Positions 12,023-22,596 of a stretch of DNA of 64,000 nt are shown here, piece after piece; position 1 is the first letter of the stretch, and each line of letters opens with the position of its first letter. This stretch comes from Laburnicola sp. R22_1 (Eukaryota; Ascomycota; Dothideomycetes; Pleosporales; Didymosphaeriaceae). The notes under the pieces were generated by a model. The model ran no database searches. It saw nothing but the letters and a program-made list of their open reading frames with translations, and was not told the origin of the DNA. The stretch spans positions 744,001-808,000 of the forward strand of contig JACONQ010000010.1 in assembly GCA_014281115.1 (NCBI GenBank), read 5' to 3'. The position numbers were made by a program, and so were the translations under genes.

Positions 12023-13442
12023 TCTAGCTGTACAGCCCTCTGACAAGTGTTAGCTTTACGTATTCTGCTCTTCCTCGTCTTTTCTAGGCATTCTACTATA
12101 CAGGGAACTAACAATCCAGTGCTGCTACACGAACCCCGCTACTCGACGAGTAAGTCTGGGAGTGGTGGTAATCGGGGTCGACTGCGCATTGGCGTCGCAA
12201 ACCCTGAAAACCCTACATTCACGCTCCTACTATTGTATCTTTCTTGGGCGGAAATTGGACCCGGGCGTGACAAATAAGGCAGGCGGCCTACTCGTTTCTC
12301 AACGTGTTAGGTTCCGTCGTTTGAATCCTTCGCACCTGCTTTCAAGTTTTTCTGGAAGCGAGAAGCTCTAGAGTGTAGTATGCAGGGTTCTCTGCATACC
12401 TGTAATCTAGGTTAATAGACAAACCGCGGGGAGAGCACTCGGGTGTAGATTTAGCCGGCTTCAAGCTTCCGGGTGATCTCCGTATCTATTGATTGAATAC
12501 GTGCGTATAGCGGGGTCGCGCTACGTGCAGGTCACAGTGCACACTACAGTAGTACAGCCTAGGTACACACAAGGAAGGAGGATGCAATGCGCCGAGATAC
12601 TGATCATCTGCTGTATTTGTAAAATGTCCATCTCAACCATTCTCCGGTGCTCACCTTATTGGTTTAGAGATCATGTGATCATCTGATCTTTTTTTTTTTT
12701 TTTTTTTAAGAGAAGAATTACCTATACCTTCGGTATACACCGAACATTGCAGCCCGTTGCAGATAACCACTGACTTAGATACCTTTGCAAGTGGAAGCAC
12801 TGATATATATGACATGGTTGCTCGGAGTGCGCAAAAAGCAATTCAGGTCGCGGATACGAGTTTCTACCGCCCGAGGCTCAATTGCATGCGTGGTAAGGCG
12901 CAACCGATATGGACGGGCGACTGGATGCAGCCTGTAATGTTTTTCTGGTCCATGGCAGTGCGATGAAGAAGATACGGTGCGGTGAATGAAGACGAAGTTG
13001 TTGATACGAGGGATGTGTCGGCAATTCACGGGAAAGATAAGATGTGGCTCGTGCATCTTCATGTGTGATCCTTCCGTCACTCCAGGGTTCCACCACCACC
13101 GCCCGACTTGAGTGTTCAACGACCAGTACACCATCGCATCACCACGTTTGTAGAGCCATGTCCAATTTGCCAGGCTGCACGAACTGCCGTGATCCAGGCT
13201 ACCCCTCAGCTGGATCGCTCATTATCTAGCCGCCTGGAGAGGACGCAGGGAAACTACAGGTACAACCAAGACAACCATTAAACTGATGGGGACAGTTAGC
13301 TGCGACCACGAAGGGATAGCACCTATTTATTCCGACAACCTTCATTGTCTTCTTATTGTTATGGTACCGGTGCATTCCGTTCCATTCCATTACCTGTATG
13401 CGCCACTATCGGCATACAATGCCCATATCACGCTCCCAATCC
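12023..13442. other. Intergenic region with a poly-T tract
   Basis: No supported gene. A run of 19 T lies at 12689-12707. Short open frames on both strands have no motif. Confidence 0.5.
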
Positions 13443-14936
13443 TCAAAATGCACCATCATCCACATCCATCTCGACGTCCTCACCCATGCCTGCATCCACA
13501 CCCGCTCCAGCATTTCCAACGCTCTGCTGAACAGCAGCTGTCGTCTGACGCACCTTCCACCTTGCGTCCTCGCTCGCTGTTCCTCTCAGCCATTGGCTAT
13601 ATTGCGACACACGGTGCATCTTCGTGTGCCAATCGCTGTTGATGGGCGAGTTCTGTTCTTGGCCTAGGTTTGGATCTGCTTGTCCTTGTTGGTAGGGGGA
13701 TTGCGTGTGTTGATCACCAGGCTGTCCGAATGCGACGGCGGAAAGGACGTCTGGAGTGTGGACTTGGAAGCGTTGGGCATCCAAGCCTGTTGGCCAGTTT
13801 GCATAGGCAGGGCCTGGCAACGTGGCATGCCGTGCATTGAGCTCGTAGTGTTGCTGAGCATCAGCTGCATATCCATGGTTATGCAGGCCCTGCCATCCAC
13901 TGCTGCCTTCTTGCTGGGGCCCCTGCGTACCATCCGGATATCCAAACTGTTGCTGCATCACTTTCCACGCTTCGCTCTGCGCATAGGGTTGATTCTCGCC
14001 GTACTGCGACTGGCCTGACATGGCTGGTTGCGCTACAGCAGCGGATTTGTGATGCAACTGTAGCTGCTCCTGCTCCATTCGCCTCTGCGCGCTTCTTCCT
14101 CGCTTTCCCTTGACTTTGCCACCCTTAGTGAGCTTCTCCCTCTTCTTCTTCCTTCGCGCCACCTTCTCCTGCGCTCCTCCCTCTTCTTGAAGTACGACTC
14201 GGTATTTCTCCTCCAACGTGGCGCTAATCATTGCTGTGCTCCATCCCATAAGCCATTGCAGTCCAGGCGTATCTGCATACTTGTCCGGGTCATCCAGATC
14301 CGTATACAGCATTTGGAATTCCTGCTGAGTTATTCTGCCATCTTCCACTTTACTAATGAGCTCTTGACGCATGTGTTCCACTCGGGAGCGCCGAGTTACG
14401 TCGTCGAGTGCCTTGACGAGAGACGGTTCATTAATCATGACCCACACTTCAAACAGACGACCCTGGAACGAATAGATGGTGTGGGCGGCTCCAGGGAAGA
14501 GCGGCGTATCCGGGGCGTTGAACCCATTGTCGAGTCGAGTCTTGAGTTGCTGGTGCATATCTTTGATGCTGGCCACAATTGCATAGTACAAGTCCTCAAA
14601 GTCTTCCAGTGGACGCGCTATCAGTGCGCTATGCCTTCTCGCGCTCGAAGACCTTTTCGCATATTCTTCCTCGTTGTCCGAGTGCTCTAGAAGGGGGGAA
14701 GGTGGGCAGTAACCGGCTTGAAGACGCTTGTAAAGCGTCTGGAGAGACGGACGGTATGGATCCGTAGGAGCGAGGCCAAGCAAGTTGGTTAAAGAGTGGA
14801 TGCCGACGAGCTCAGCCGCGATGTCTAATAGATTCTTTTTGACTCCATCGGCGGGGTCGGTCGAGGGAGCGTTCTCAACTTGTTCTTGTATGACTGCTGC
14901 AGGAAGAGGTGGGCAGTACCAGCCGGGGTCGTCCAT
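13443..14936 (-). CDS. Uncharacterised protein with basic nuclear-type signal and acidic tail
   Basis: Single-exon frame of 497 residues that I do not recognise as a named family. The N-terminal half (about 1-260) is a folded-looking, helix-rich region with conserved-type segments (LVGIHSLTNLLGLAP, HTIYSFQGRLFEVWVMINEPSLVKALDD). A strongly basic stretch at about 265-300 (VARRKKKREKLTKGGKVKGKRGRSAQRR) looks like a nuclear or nucleolar localisation signal. The rest is Gln/Gly/Tyr-rich low complexity, ending in an acidic tail (EDVEMDVDDGAF). Long uninterrupted length and a distinct compositional layout support a real gene. A nuclear scaffold role is only a guess. Confidence 0.75.
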   Translation of the reverse strand: MDDPGWYCPPLPAAVIQEQVENAPSTDPADGVKKNLLDIAAELVGIHSLTNLLGLAPTDPYRPSLQTLYKRLQAGYCPPSPLLEHSDNEEEYAKRSSSARRHSALIARPLEDFEDLYYAIVASIKDMHQQLKTRLDNGFNAPDTPLFPGAAHTIYSFQGRLFEVWVMINEPSLVKALDDVTRRSRVEHMRQELISKVEDGRITQQEFQMLYTDLDDPDKYADTPGLQWLMGWSTAMISATLEEKYRVVLQEEGGAQEKVARRKKKREKLTKGGKVKGKRGRSAQRRMEQEQLQLHHKSAAVAQPAMSGQSQYGENQPYAQSEAWKVMQQQFGYPDGTQGPQQEGSSGWQGLHNHGYAADAQQHYELNARHATLPGPAYANWPTGLDAQRFQVHTPDVLSAVAFGQPGDQHTQSPYQQGQADPNLGQEQNSPINSDWHTKMHRVSQYSQWLRGTASEDARWKVRQTTAAVQQSVGNAGAGVDAGMGEDVEMDVDDGAF

Positions 14937-15525
14937 GGTGCGCTGTCGAACCGCCTGAGACGAAAGGACGGCGACAGACTAGATGGACAGGCTCATTCGT
15001 TGCACCGAGCGCTGGTGCGTCGACCTGAAGCGCACGCAAGTGGTGGGGTGTAGGGCTGATGGATCGGGTTAAACGATGCGTGTTAAAATAAAGCAGTGGC
15101 CATAGTTGGTTGTTGGGGAGACGGACGTGAGTGAGTGGTGAAAGCCAGTCCAAAGCCTAGCTGTGGCGACGCAACGAGCAGCAACGCATCACTAGTGTAC
15201 CCCATAATAGTGGAAGTGGCGATGCTTTCGGTGATCTATTGTGACACGTTAATACTGTACAGTACCGTAGAAGTATTCATCAAGTCTTGAGTGAAAGAGA
15301 CCGCTTGTCTGTCTGTATCTCACTTTCATCGCGAGCTTTCCATCGGACACTGCTCCTAGTATGCATTAAGCGACGATAAGAACTGAGAATACTCTCCATT
15401 GAGAAGAGGGTGAGTGGAGCAGGGCACAGAGGATGAGTTCAAGTTGGCACTCGATAATTGACAGGCGTCATAAGGTGTTCGGTTGCGGCGCTAAGAATGA
15501 GGATCAAGGCAGATAAAAACGAGGG
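14937..15525. other. Intergenic region 5' of the uncharacterised gene
   Basis: Promoter-side flank of the minus-strand gene at 13443-14936; no gene or RNA recognised. Confidence 0.5.
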
Positions 15526-15681
15526 CACCAGGTGGTGTGATAATTCGTGAGGCCTTTACAAGACTTATATAACAAAAGTCTAACTACTATATGTTATCCC
15601 AGGATAGGTAATGCAAAGGTTAACTATACTCTTAACTCTTTAACTGGAGGCCTCACGAATTGTTGCATCGCCTGGTGAGGG
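15522..15681. mobile_element. 152-bp MITE-like element with imperfect terminal inverted repeats
   Basis: The element occupies 15526-15677. Its ends begin CACCAGG and read inward as inverted copies for about 30 bp, through AATTCGTGAGGCCT. The five mismatches between the two arms are all transitions (C/T or G/A). A 4-bp direct repeat AGGG flanks it at 15522-15525 and 15678-15681. The interior is AT-rich and non-coding. The superfamily is unclear because the duplication is short and could be chance. Confidence 0.65.
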
Positions 15682-15918
15682 CTAGCCGATAGAGTGGAAC
15701 TGAGCAACAGAGCGACTGATTTGATTTACACACTTTCTTGCGCTATTGATCCCAAAGGACACCGCCGGCAAAAGTACACGCCAGCAAGTTGCGCTAGGAG
15801 CTATAATGCAGACATAGAGTATCTGGAAGTGTATGGCCCATGACTGTTGTCGTCAGTACAGTCGCAACACCAGAGAGACAACCTCGTGGTCAGCACGGGC
15901 TATGACTGATAACCATAT

Positions 15919-17090
15919 TCAACGAAAGTAGTTCGGACAAGTCGGCTTGGTAATCATCCAAGCATCATCGAGGGCCTTCACCACCTCTTCTGGCAACGGA
16001 TCCTTCTCCACGTCCCGTAAATTTCCCTCCAGCTGCGAGTAACTTGATACGCCGATGATCACACCGTCGTTGCCACCCTGAGCCCTCGTCTTCAATCCAG
16101 AGTGGTGCATGCACCAGCGCAGCGCGATCTCTAGCAGTGTCAAATTGTGCTTTTCGGCGACAGGCTCGATTATGCGCAAGGCGTCGAATGTCGCATCTTT
16201 GAAATACCTGTCGCGATACATGCGACCCAAGCGCTCGCCGGTGTTGGAGAACCTGCCCTCTTCTGGGATGTGGTCTTTGGATTTGATCTTTCCAGAAAAG
16301 AGACCACCAGCGAGTGGATTGTACACGACAATGTCGATGTTGTACTTGCGGCACGCGGGGATGAGTTCTGGTTCGATGCCTCGGGTGATAGCGTTGTACC
16401 TTGAAAGAATGTACGATAAGCGTATGTCTTGCATGCATGGAATGCTCTAGGTAACCCACATGGCTTGGTAGACGGTTGGTTTCACCTGCTCTACACGTCA
16501 GTCTCAAGCTCTAGGAGATCCAATCACATAAAAGTACCCAGCCTCGTTCGTTGCCTTGTGATGAAGTGTCAGGGCTGCATTATGCACATAATGATATGAC
16601 GTTGCTTACAGATGTTCCAGACCTCAGCAACCTCCCAAGCCGCGAAGTTGCTCAGCCCGAGGTTAATAAACTTTCCCTGTTTGTGCATCTCATGGACGGC
16701 CTCGAGTGTTTCTGCAAACGGCACCGAGTGGTCAGGCGCATGAAGATAGAAGATATTGACAGGCCCATCATCACCCAGCTCACTGAAAGACTTGGTCGCC
16801 TCCTCTTTCAGACGGGCTGGCTTGTGCACGCCCGGCTCGTATGGGTATACTTTGGTTGCCAGTTCAAGGCCGCGTTCTTTCCACTTGGCGTCTCTCGTCC
16901 AGGCTTCCTGCTTTCCGTCGACGTAGATGCGGGCTGTGTCGACTTCATTGTAGCCTTGAGACTGGAAGTAGTCGAGATGTTTGGTGAAGTCGTTGAAGTC
17001 GGTGATGCGGGCGCCGGCTGTCTCGTCCGGGCCGAAGGTCATCAAGCCAAGGATGACGCGGTCTTTGGGGTTCTGGGCGATGAGAGGCAT
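15919..17090 (-). CDS. Aldo-keto reductase, AKR7 (aflatoxin aldehyde reductase) type
   Basis: NADPH-dependent aldehyde/ketone reductase of 334 residues with a predicted TIM-barrel fold, probably cytosolic. Exons are 17090-16610, 16554-16538, 16485-16460 and 16399-15919. The two middle exons are only 17 and 26 nt, yet all junctions are GT-AG and together restore the family sequence (NERGW, VKPTVYQAMYNAITR). The catalytic tetrad is visible as Asp51 and Tyr56 (VDTARIY), Lys80 (LATK) and His117 (FYLHAPDHS). The C-terminal part has the cofactor-binding segment near DGVIIGVSSYSQLEGNL. Length fits the roughly 330 residues usual for AKR7. No neighbouring pathway genes are present, so the natural substrate is unknown; aldehyde detoxification is plausible. 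Confidence 0.9.
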
Positions 17091-18397
17091 GTTGCACTAC
17101 GTGTGGTAGGGATGGATTCAGGCTGATGGCTCTTCGAGTGCAGTTGACCGGGCGGGGCAGGAAGGCAGTGGTGATGTCATGGCACGCGAGGTGCGGCGCC
17201 GATGTTGCGTCCCGACGACTTCACCATCGATTCCCCTGGGGCCTGGGCTAGAACTCCTCCTTTCTCCTCAAACCACCACCACCGGGCCCATGCATGCAAC
17301 GACTCGTGCACGCTGGCCATCCGCACCGCCTGGCCGAGTCATGGAGAGGGGGACCTCCACCGCTCGATCGTTTCGGGGCTGGGACGTAGGCGTTCATTCA
17401 CGGCCTCGACTGTACCTAGCGCAAGGCACGACAAGTTGCAAGACACGGCCGCACGCAGGAACCTGCGGCTACCCGTCCGTCAGTACTTTGCACCTGGTCA
17501 AGGGCGTCGACCAGGTGCATCGGGAGGCCTCGCTTACGCCACGGCGAACCATGAGCACGTCGAGGTCAGCTGCCCGCCTGCCGCCTGCCGGCCGGCTCCC
17601 CTGCTGCGGCTAGCGGGCGCCCGTCCGCCAGAAGTTAGAACACCTCCCAACTTGTCCCCCACCAAGACGCACGCAGCCCGCTCGAGCGCCCGTTCGACAG
17701 CCCGCCTGGGATCAGCCCGCGCCGGCCCGCCTGCGCAGACGCTGCAGAGCGTGCCACGTAGTCGAGCTGTTCATGCGCTGTCTGTACTGCCCGTCGCAGA
17801 AAAGCACTCCAGGCCCCTAGGCATATATACATATATATATATATATAAACACACGCCGCCCGGAGACGCACACCCAACCTTGACCGCGTTGGTCAGCTCT
17901 CCGTCCGAACGGCCCACGGTCAGCGGCGCCAGAGGGCACGTCACATGGCCACGACAGCCACCCCCCAGGAACCTGCGAATCACCCGCCTTCCCACCCACC
18001 CACCAGCTATGCCCCCCTCCATTGGATGGCGCATGGCCCAGGTGCTGTATTTCCTTGGATCCCTTCTTGTTTTAGCTCGCCATGGTCAGTCACACTTCCG
18101 CGACGACCGAGTGCTGCGGTGCGCCCATTTCAGCCATGTTGTACGCCGTCATTCCTTTCACATGAGATCCATAGCTCGTCTGCCCCCGTTCGCATCATCC
18201 CAGCTTGGCTTGTCCTGTTTGGCGCTTTCCCGTCGTGACTATTGCTTGATCCTGCTGCATCTCTTAAACCGTCTGGCTTCCTGTCTAAAATCGCCGAGCT
18301 TCGGACCTTCTGTTTGCGACGAGCCACCCACTTCCAACCCGCATACTGGTCGTAAAAGTCGGGCGCATAGCAATCTGCATTCGAATACCGGGTCGCA
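17091..18397. other. GC-rich intergenic region with a TA microsatellite
   Basis: Probably promoter and leader sequence for the divergent genes on both sides. A long plus-strand open frame (17202-18653) crosses it but reads through a TA microsatellite at 17823-17847, has Arg/Pro/Ser/His-rich composition typical of GC-rich non-coding DNA, and runs into the next gene in another frame; I do not accept it. Confidence 0.55.
17823..17847. repeat. TA microsatellite
   Basis: Alternating TA run with one TACATA interruption, seen directly. Confidence 0.85.
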
Positions 18398-19432
18398 ATG
18401 TGCTTCGGAGCCTTCTTTGGGCTTTCTGGACACAAGCGCAAAACTTCGCGGTCGTCACCCAAGGAGAAGAGACGGAGTGAGGATGGTGGGGTTGAAAAGT
18501 CCATGCTGGCGGAAAGAAAAGAGCCCAAGTCGACGGAGCGGCCCAGGAAAAAGAGATCGAGAGAATCACCGCGACATGAAAGAGAAGACTATCGGCCGCG
18601 CGCAATGTCTGAGAATGTCTACAGGAGCGGAGTGCAATATAGACCGGCTTTAGGTGTTCAAGTACCGAGTATGCACGCCTACATGCCATGTTATCTGGCG
18701 CAAAAGCAGCCACTGACATATAGTTAGCTATGTGGCATCGGTCCGTCGACTCAAAGAGCACGAATTCGTCAGAGGAGATGTTGTTGAACCCCCGTCCGCA
18801 AAGAAGCAGTCAAAGCAGTCACGATAGAAGGCAGCGCCACCCCAAGCACACCTCACAGTCCACTCTCAGAGGACGAGGCGCTAAACGGCAACGATCCAAA
18901 GATGTCCAACATGACAACTCCGGAAGTGAGTAGCCCATTATCTACATTGCCCATGGGACGTCTGCTCAACATGTCCGCGAAAACAGATTGGTCATTCTTC
19001 GCATCTTCAACACCAAAAAGTCAAAAGAGTAGATCTCATTATCAAACACTGGACTCTTCACCACGCAGTCACCGCTCAAGTCAACAACACCACTCTCCCC
19101 GTCACCAAGAGGATCCCGACTCAGCTCGCTCCCGCCGGCGTCACCACTCCTCACGCCAGCCCGCGCATCCATCAACGCGCCCAAACACCAGCGCCCGCCG
19201 CGATCCAGATCGCCGTTTTGCGGTCCTTGCAGCCACCAACAACGCATTAGAAGATGTCAGACGCGAGGCTTTTGCTGCGTCGCCTCCACCACCACGGAGG
19301 GAACGTCTGCGTAGGTACCAGGGAGTAGCGATTCCGACGTCGAGCGTCCCCTTCGATTGGGACTGCATCAGCAGTTCGCAGAACTCGGCTAGATGCGGAG
19401 AAGCGAGTACTCGGCAGAGACGGAGGCGGTGA
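18398..19432 (+). CDS. Uncharacterised Ser/Arg/His-rich basic protein
   Basis: A three-exon model (18398-18722, 18773-18925, 18987-19432) gives 307 residues with all phases intact, although the first donor (GTTAGC) is weak. The product is intrinsically disordered and rich in Ser, Arg, Lys, His and Pro. It has many RS/SR and RR pairs (KRKTSRSSPKEKRR near the N-terminus, RSRRRHHSS later) and ends RQRRRR. I do not recognise the family. The composition recalls RNA-associated or chromatin-associated disordered proteins, but that is inference. The start MCFGAFFGL is the first ATG of the frame. A false model is possible because low-complexity frames can be spurious. Confidence 0.5.
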
Positions 19433-19880
19433 GGTTAATGGCGGCGTGACGGAGGTCGCCGATCTTGGTGTCGTTGTTTGCGGCTCAGCTTACCGTGTCG
19501 CGTGGTCAAGTCTTGGGCTGCTAACCAGGTCAGCGGTCATGGCTTGCCGTCTGGATGCTACGTTGGACTTGAGTGATTTTTTCCCTCGCCATTTTCGTCT
19601 TTTTTGGTATTTGGGGTTGCTTTTATTCTCATCTTGTTTGGTTGGATACCCCGGTCTTGGTTTGATTCATAGAGGCTTCGGCTAGTTTCGCGCTGGTGGT
19701 AAATACATATTGTGTACTTGTGTAGCCACGTTCTACGCTATATTTTCGTTTTTATTCGTTTTCATTAGGCTATTCTCACCAAGAGGGACGTCAGCCGGCC
19801 ATAGTAATTTCTACGCTATATGCTAGCTGCTATGCACTTGGTGCAAAATCTGTCTACATGTCGTTGCACCAATGGAACGC
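19433..19880. other. Intergenic region between convergent genes
   Basis: Shared 3' flank of the Ser/Arg-rich gene and ELP6. T-rich near 19570-19640; no gene seen. Confidence 0.5.
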
Positions 19881-20942
19881 TCAACTCGCACCCCTTTCGA
19901 ACACCTTCACGCTCCCATCTCCATTCACTTTATACAGCACCTCAGCTCCACTCCTCTCGGCGCGATCTTCCTCTCCCCTCCTCCCCACCTCCAGATCGAC
20001 CCACGTATCCCTATTCTCCGTCACTCTAAGCACCCCACTGACATCCCTCGCGACGCCCGTATCCAGCACTCTCACGCCCAGCACTCTCCTACTCATGTGC
20101 GCGACCTTGACTACGAGATTTTGCTGCGCTATCTGCAGGGGTTGCGGCGGGGTTGAGGGTGCGAGGAGGGGCGTGTCGGATTGGAGGTGGATGAGGAGGT
20201 GGGAGATGGAAGGGTGGGTGTGGAGCGTGAGGAAGAGGGATGTTAGTGTTGAGGGGGTGAGGGGGGGGACTGCGGTGGCGAGGAGGAGGTCGGGGTTGTC
20301 GAGGATGAGGAGGGTTTTTGTTTTTGTCGGTGGGGTGGGGGTGAGCGCGGCGATGATGGTGGACTTTAGGTGGGCGAGGGAGGAGGCGGTGAGGGTGGAG
20401 AGGCCTGGTGTGGCACTGGGTGTTGATGCGTTCGATGGTGCGCTTTGCGATGGCGTCGACGGGGGGCCTCGCGCAGGCGGCGTCGTCGTCCTTCCTGGGG
20501 GGCCTCGGACGGGCAGTGGCTGCGGTGTTCTCGTCGCTTGGTTGTGGTTGACCGGCGGCGTGGTCGGCGCAGTCTTCCCTGTATCACCACCCCCCGCTTC
20601 ACCAACACCATCCAAAAACAGCGCGGACAAGCCATCCACAAACGCAAAGCGCCCCTGTGCCCTTAGCGCTCCCAAGTCCAACCCCCCTCCTTTTCGCACC
20701 TCCTGTCTCCAGAACTCGTAGTCCCTCATCCAGCTCACGAGGAGCACATTTTTGGGGTGTCCATCCGCGTCTCTGTCTCCGTCTGGGAGACTACCGGAGC
20801 TCAGGGCATCGCATAGGAAGCGTGTTGTTAGCCAGTTGGCGGATGCGCCGAGGGTGCTTGTGAGCAGGAGGATCGAGTCGTCTTTTGGAGTGCGCACGAA
20901 GGGGGGGAGGAGAGGTGGTATGCTGCGGGAGGAGGGTGGCAT
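19881..20942 (-). CDS. ELP6: Elongator complex protein 6
   Basis: Single-exon frame of 353 residues. It has the layout of Elp6, one of the RecA-like subunits of the Elp456 ring that works with Elp123 in modifying wobble uridines of tRNAs. Recognisable segments are the N-terminal ILLLTSTLGASANWLTTRFL, the FVDGLSALFLDG segment, TLLILDNPDLLLATA in place of a Walker B strand, and LVVKVAHMSRRVLGVRVLDTGVARDVSGVLRV near the C-terminus. As in the family, there is no functional P-loop. A Pro/Thr-rich insertion (about 120-180) is variable filler. The gene is divergently placed from the SDR gene at 21397, with about 450 bp between them. Confidence 0.85.
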   Translation of the reverse strand: MPPSSRSIPPLLPPFVRTPKDDSILLLTSTLGASANWLTTRFLCDALSSGSLPDGDRDADGHPKNVLLVSWMRDYEFWRQEVRKGGGLDLGALRAQGRFAFVDGLSALFLDGVGEAGGGDTGKTAPTTPPVNHNQATRTPQPLPVRGPPGRTTTPPARGPPSTPSQSAPSNASTPSATPGLSTLTASSLAHLKSTIIAALTPTPPTKTKTLLILDNPDLLLATAVPPLTPSTLTSLFLTLHTHPSISHLLIHLQSDTPLLAPSTPPQPLQIAQQNLVVKVAHMSRRVLGVRVLDTGVARDVSGVLRVTENRDTWVDLEVGRRGEEDRAERSGAEVLYKVNGDGSVKVFERGAS

Positions 20943-21396
20943 GGCGGGGGATGCGGTGCTGCTGGGAGATGGATGGTGGGCGATGGATTGGGAATAGCCG
21001 AGCTGCGGGCTTATCGATAGAGGTGAAGGGTTCCATCGCGTCCGTCATCTAGAGTTGCATTCACGACTCTGAAAATTCCAAAATAAAGGAATGTCACAAG
21101 CTAGGCATTTGCATACACCCCGCAAGAGATTCTATAGGGTTGGAAATGGATGTACAAGCCCTGGGGTAACGTTGCCCCGAGCGGAACACAGATTTCGTCC
21201 GCCTCGCCATTACCACGGCGTTAACATCCTAAACACCATGCCTACCCATGGACGAATGTCGCATACACGGTCCAAAACAATACAAAAATAAGATAACCTT
21301 CTGCATCTACTTTCCTCCGCTCACTCAACATCTAACAGCATTCATCAATCACCAAGACCACATTCACCCCCAGTCACCCCCCAACCCAACCCCATC
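20943..21396. other. Divergent promoter region between ELP6 and the SDR gene
   Basis: No gene seen. It lies between the two start codons and so presumably holds both promoters. The last 100 bp before 21397 are C/A-rich (CACCCCCAGTCACCCCCC-like), as is common in fungal leaders. Confidence 0.5.
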
Positions 21397-22401
21397 ATGG
21401 TTTCCCTCTCCGAAGTCCGCACACACAACACAACGCTCAAAAATCTCGCCCCCTCCCTCGTCGCCATCTTCGTCGGCGGCACAAGCGGCATCTCAGAATA
21501 CACAGCCCTCGAACTAGCCCGCACGACCCGCTCCCCCAAAATCTACCTCATCGGACGCAACGCCCCCGAAGCCGCCCGCATAACCTCCACCCTCCACTCG
21601 ATAAACCCCACCTCGACCATCTCCTTTATCCAAAAAGACGTCAGCCTGCTCCGCAGCGTCGACGAAGCCTGCCGCGAAATCAAGGCGCAAGAAAAAAAAG
21701 TAAACCTGCTGTTCATGACGATAGGCTATGTGACGCTCAAAGGCCGGACCGAGACGCCCGAGGGGCTCGATCACAAGTTCGCACTGCATTACTATGCGCG
21801 CATGCGGTTTATGCAGAATCTTGCGCCGTTGCTGGACGCCGCGGCACAGGACCCAGATCCCGCTGCGTCGCTGTCGCGCGTCGTCTCCGTCTACGATCCT
21901 GGTCTGGGGAAAACGTATGCCACCCGTTTCGACGACTTGTCGCTCAAGCACAACTTTAGTCTGAAGAATTGCGCCGCGCATGCAAGTGCCATGACCAACT
22001 TTGCAATGGAGCGCTTGGCCAGGGAGCATCCTGCGACGAGCTTTGTCCATGAACAGCCGGGTGCTGTGGAGACGTCGGCGGGTCGCAATCCCTTTTTTAA
22101 GGTGTTGTATACGCTGTTTTCGCCCTTTACTGTGCCTAAGAAGGAGAGCGGGGAGAGGCATTTGTTTGCTGCGACGGCGCCGCGGTATGCGCCGCGGGGC
22201 AAGGCCGAGGGCGTCGAGGGCGTGGTCAATGGTGCTGATGATGTTAAGGGGAGTGGGCATTATCATTTATCGTGGAATGGTGAGGCGCAGCCTGATACGA
22301 AGAGGGCGGCGAAGATGCGGGCTGAGGGTGCAGAGGAGAAGATATGGGAGCATACACAGGAGGTTTTCAAGAAGATCTGCGAAGAAGGCGGTAAGTATTG
22401 A
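21397..22401 (+). CDS. Short-chain dehydrogenase/reductase-like protein lacking a clear YxxxK
   Basis: Single-exon frame of 334 residues. The N-terminus has a Rossmann nucleotide-binding pattern (VAIFVGGTSGISEYTALELA), then IYLIGRN after strand beta-2 and LLFMTIGYVTLKGR where NNAG normally stands. The segment that should carry the catalytic Ser and YxxxK reads RVVSVYDPGLG followed by CAAHASAMTNFAMERLA, with no Tyr-x-x-x-Lys. VHEQPGAVETS matches the PG motif after beta-6. Several fungal SDR-like proteins of unknown activity show this same loss (family knowledge). It may bind NAD(P) without classical catalysis, or use other residues. The C-terminus is charged and possibly helical. Confidence 0.8.
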   Translation: MVSLSEVRTHNTTLKNLAPSLVAIFVGGTSGISEYTALELARTTRSPKIYLIGRNAPEAARITSTLHSINPTSTISFIQKDVSLLRSVDEACREIKAQEKKVNLLFMTIGYVTLKGRTETPEGLDHKFALHYYARMRFMQNLAPLLDAAAQDPDPAASLSRVVSVYDPGLGKTYATRFDDLSLKHNFSLKNCAAHASAMTNFAMERLAREHPATSFVHEQPGAVETSAGRNPFFKVLYTLFSPFTVPKKESGERHLFAATAPRYAPRGKAEGVEGVVNGADDVKGSGHYHLSWNGEAQPDTKRAAKMRAEGAEEKIWEHTQEVFKKICEEGGKY

Positions 22402-22596
22402 TAGGTAGCATTGGGTTGTTTGGCAGTCGTCTTGCGTTCTGATACCATTTTGTTTTTGTCCATAGCTATGTACACCATCACACGGAGGCATCGCTCTCTG
22501 GAGCGCTCATCTCAGTAGTTGGTGGTATACGTCATTCGCATTAGATCTCGCACACATAACTTCGTCAAAATACACCAACACCGCTGCCGCGATGTA
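22402..22596. other. Short convergent 3' region
   Basis: 195 bp between the stop codons of the SDR gene and the MFS gene; no feature recognised beyond shared 3' flank. Confidence 0.5.

Noticed and set aside
13286..13667. Plus-strand frames near the 3' end of the 497-residue gene
   Set aside because: They are His/Pro/Ser-rich antisense shadows of the Gln/Asp-rich C-terminus of the minus-strand gene.
17202..18653. Plus-strand open frame of 483 codons
   Set aside because: It crosses a TA microsatellite (giving YIYIYIYK), has only Arg/Pro/Ser/His-rich composition, and overlaps a better three-exon model in another frame. I read it as a GC-rich chance frame.
19858..20721. Plus-strand open frame of 287 codons opposite ELP6
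   Set aside because: It is the complement of the Elp6 coding sequence and shows only the Arg/Gly/Val-rich composition of an antisense shadow.
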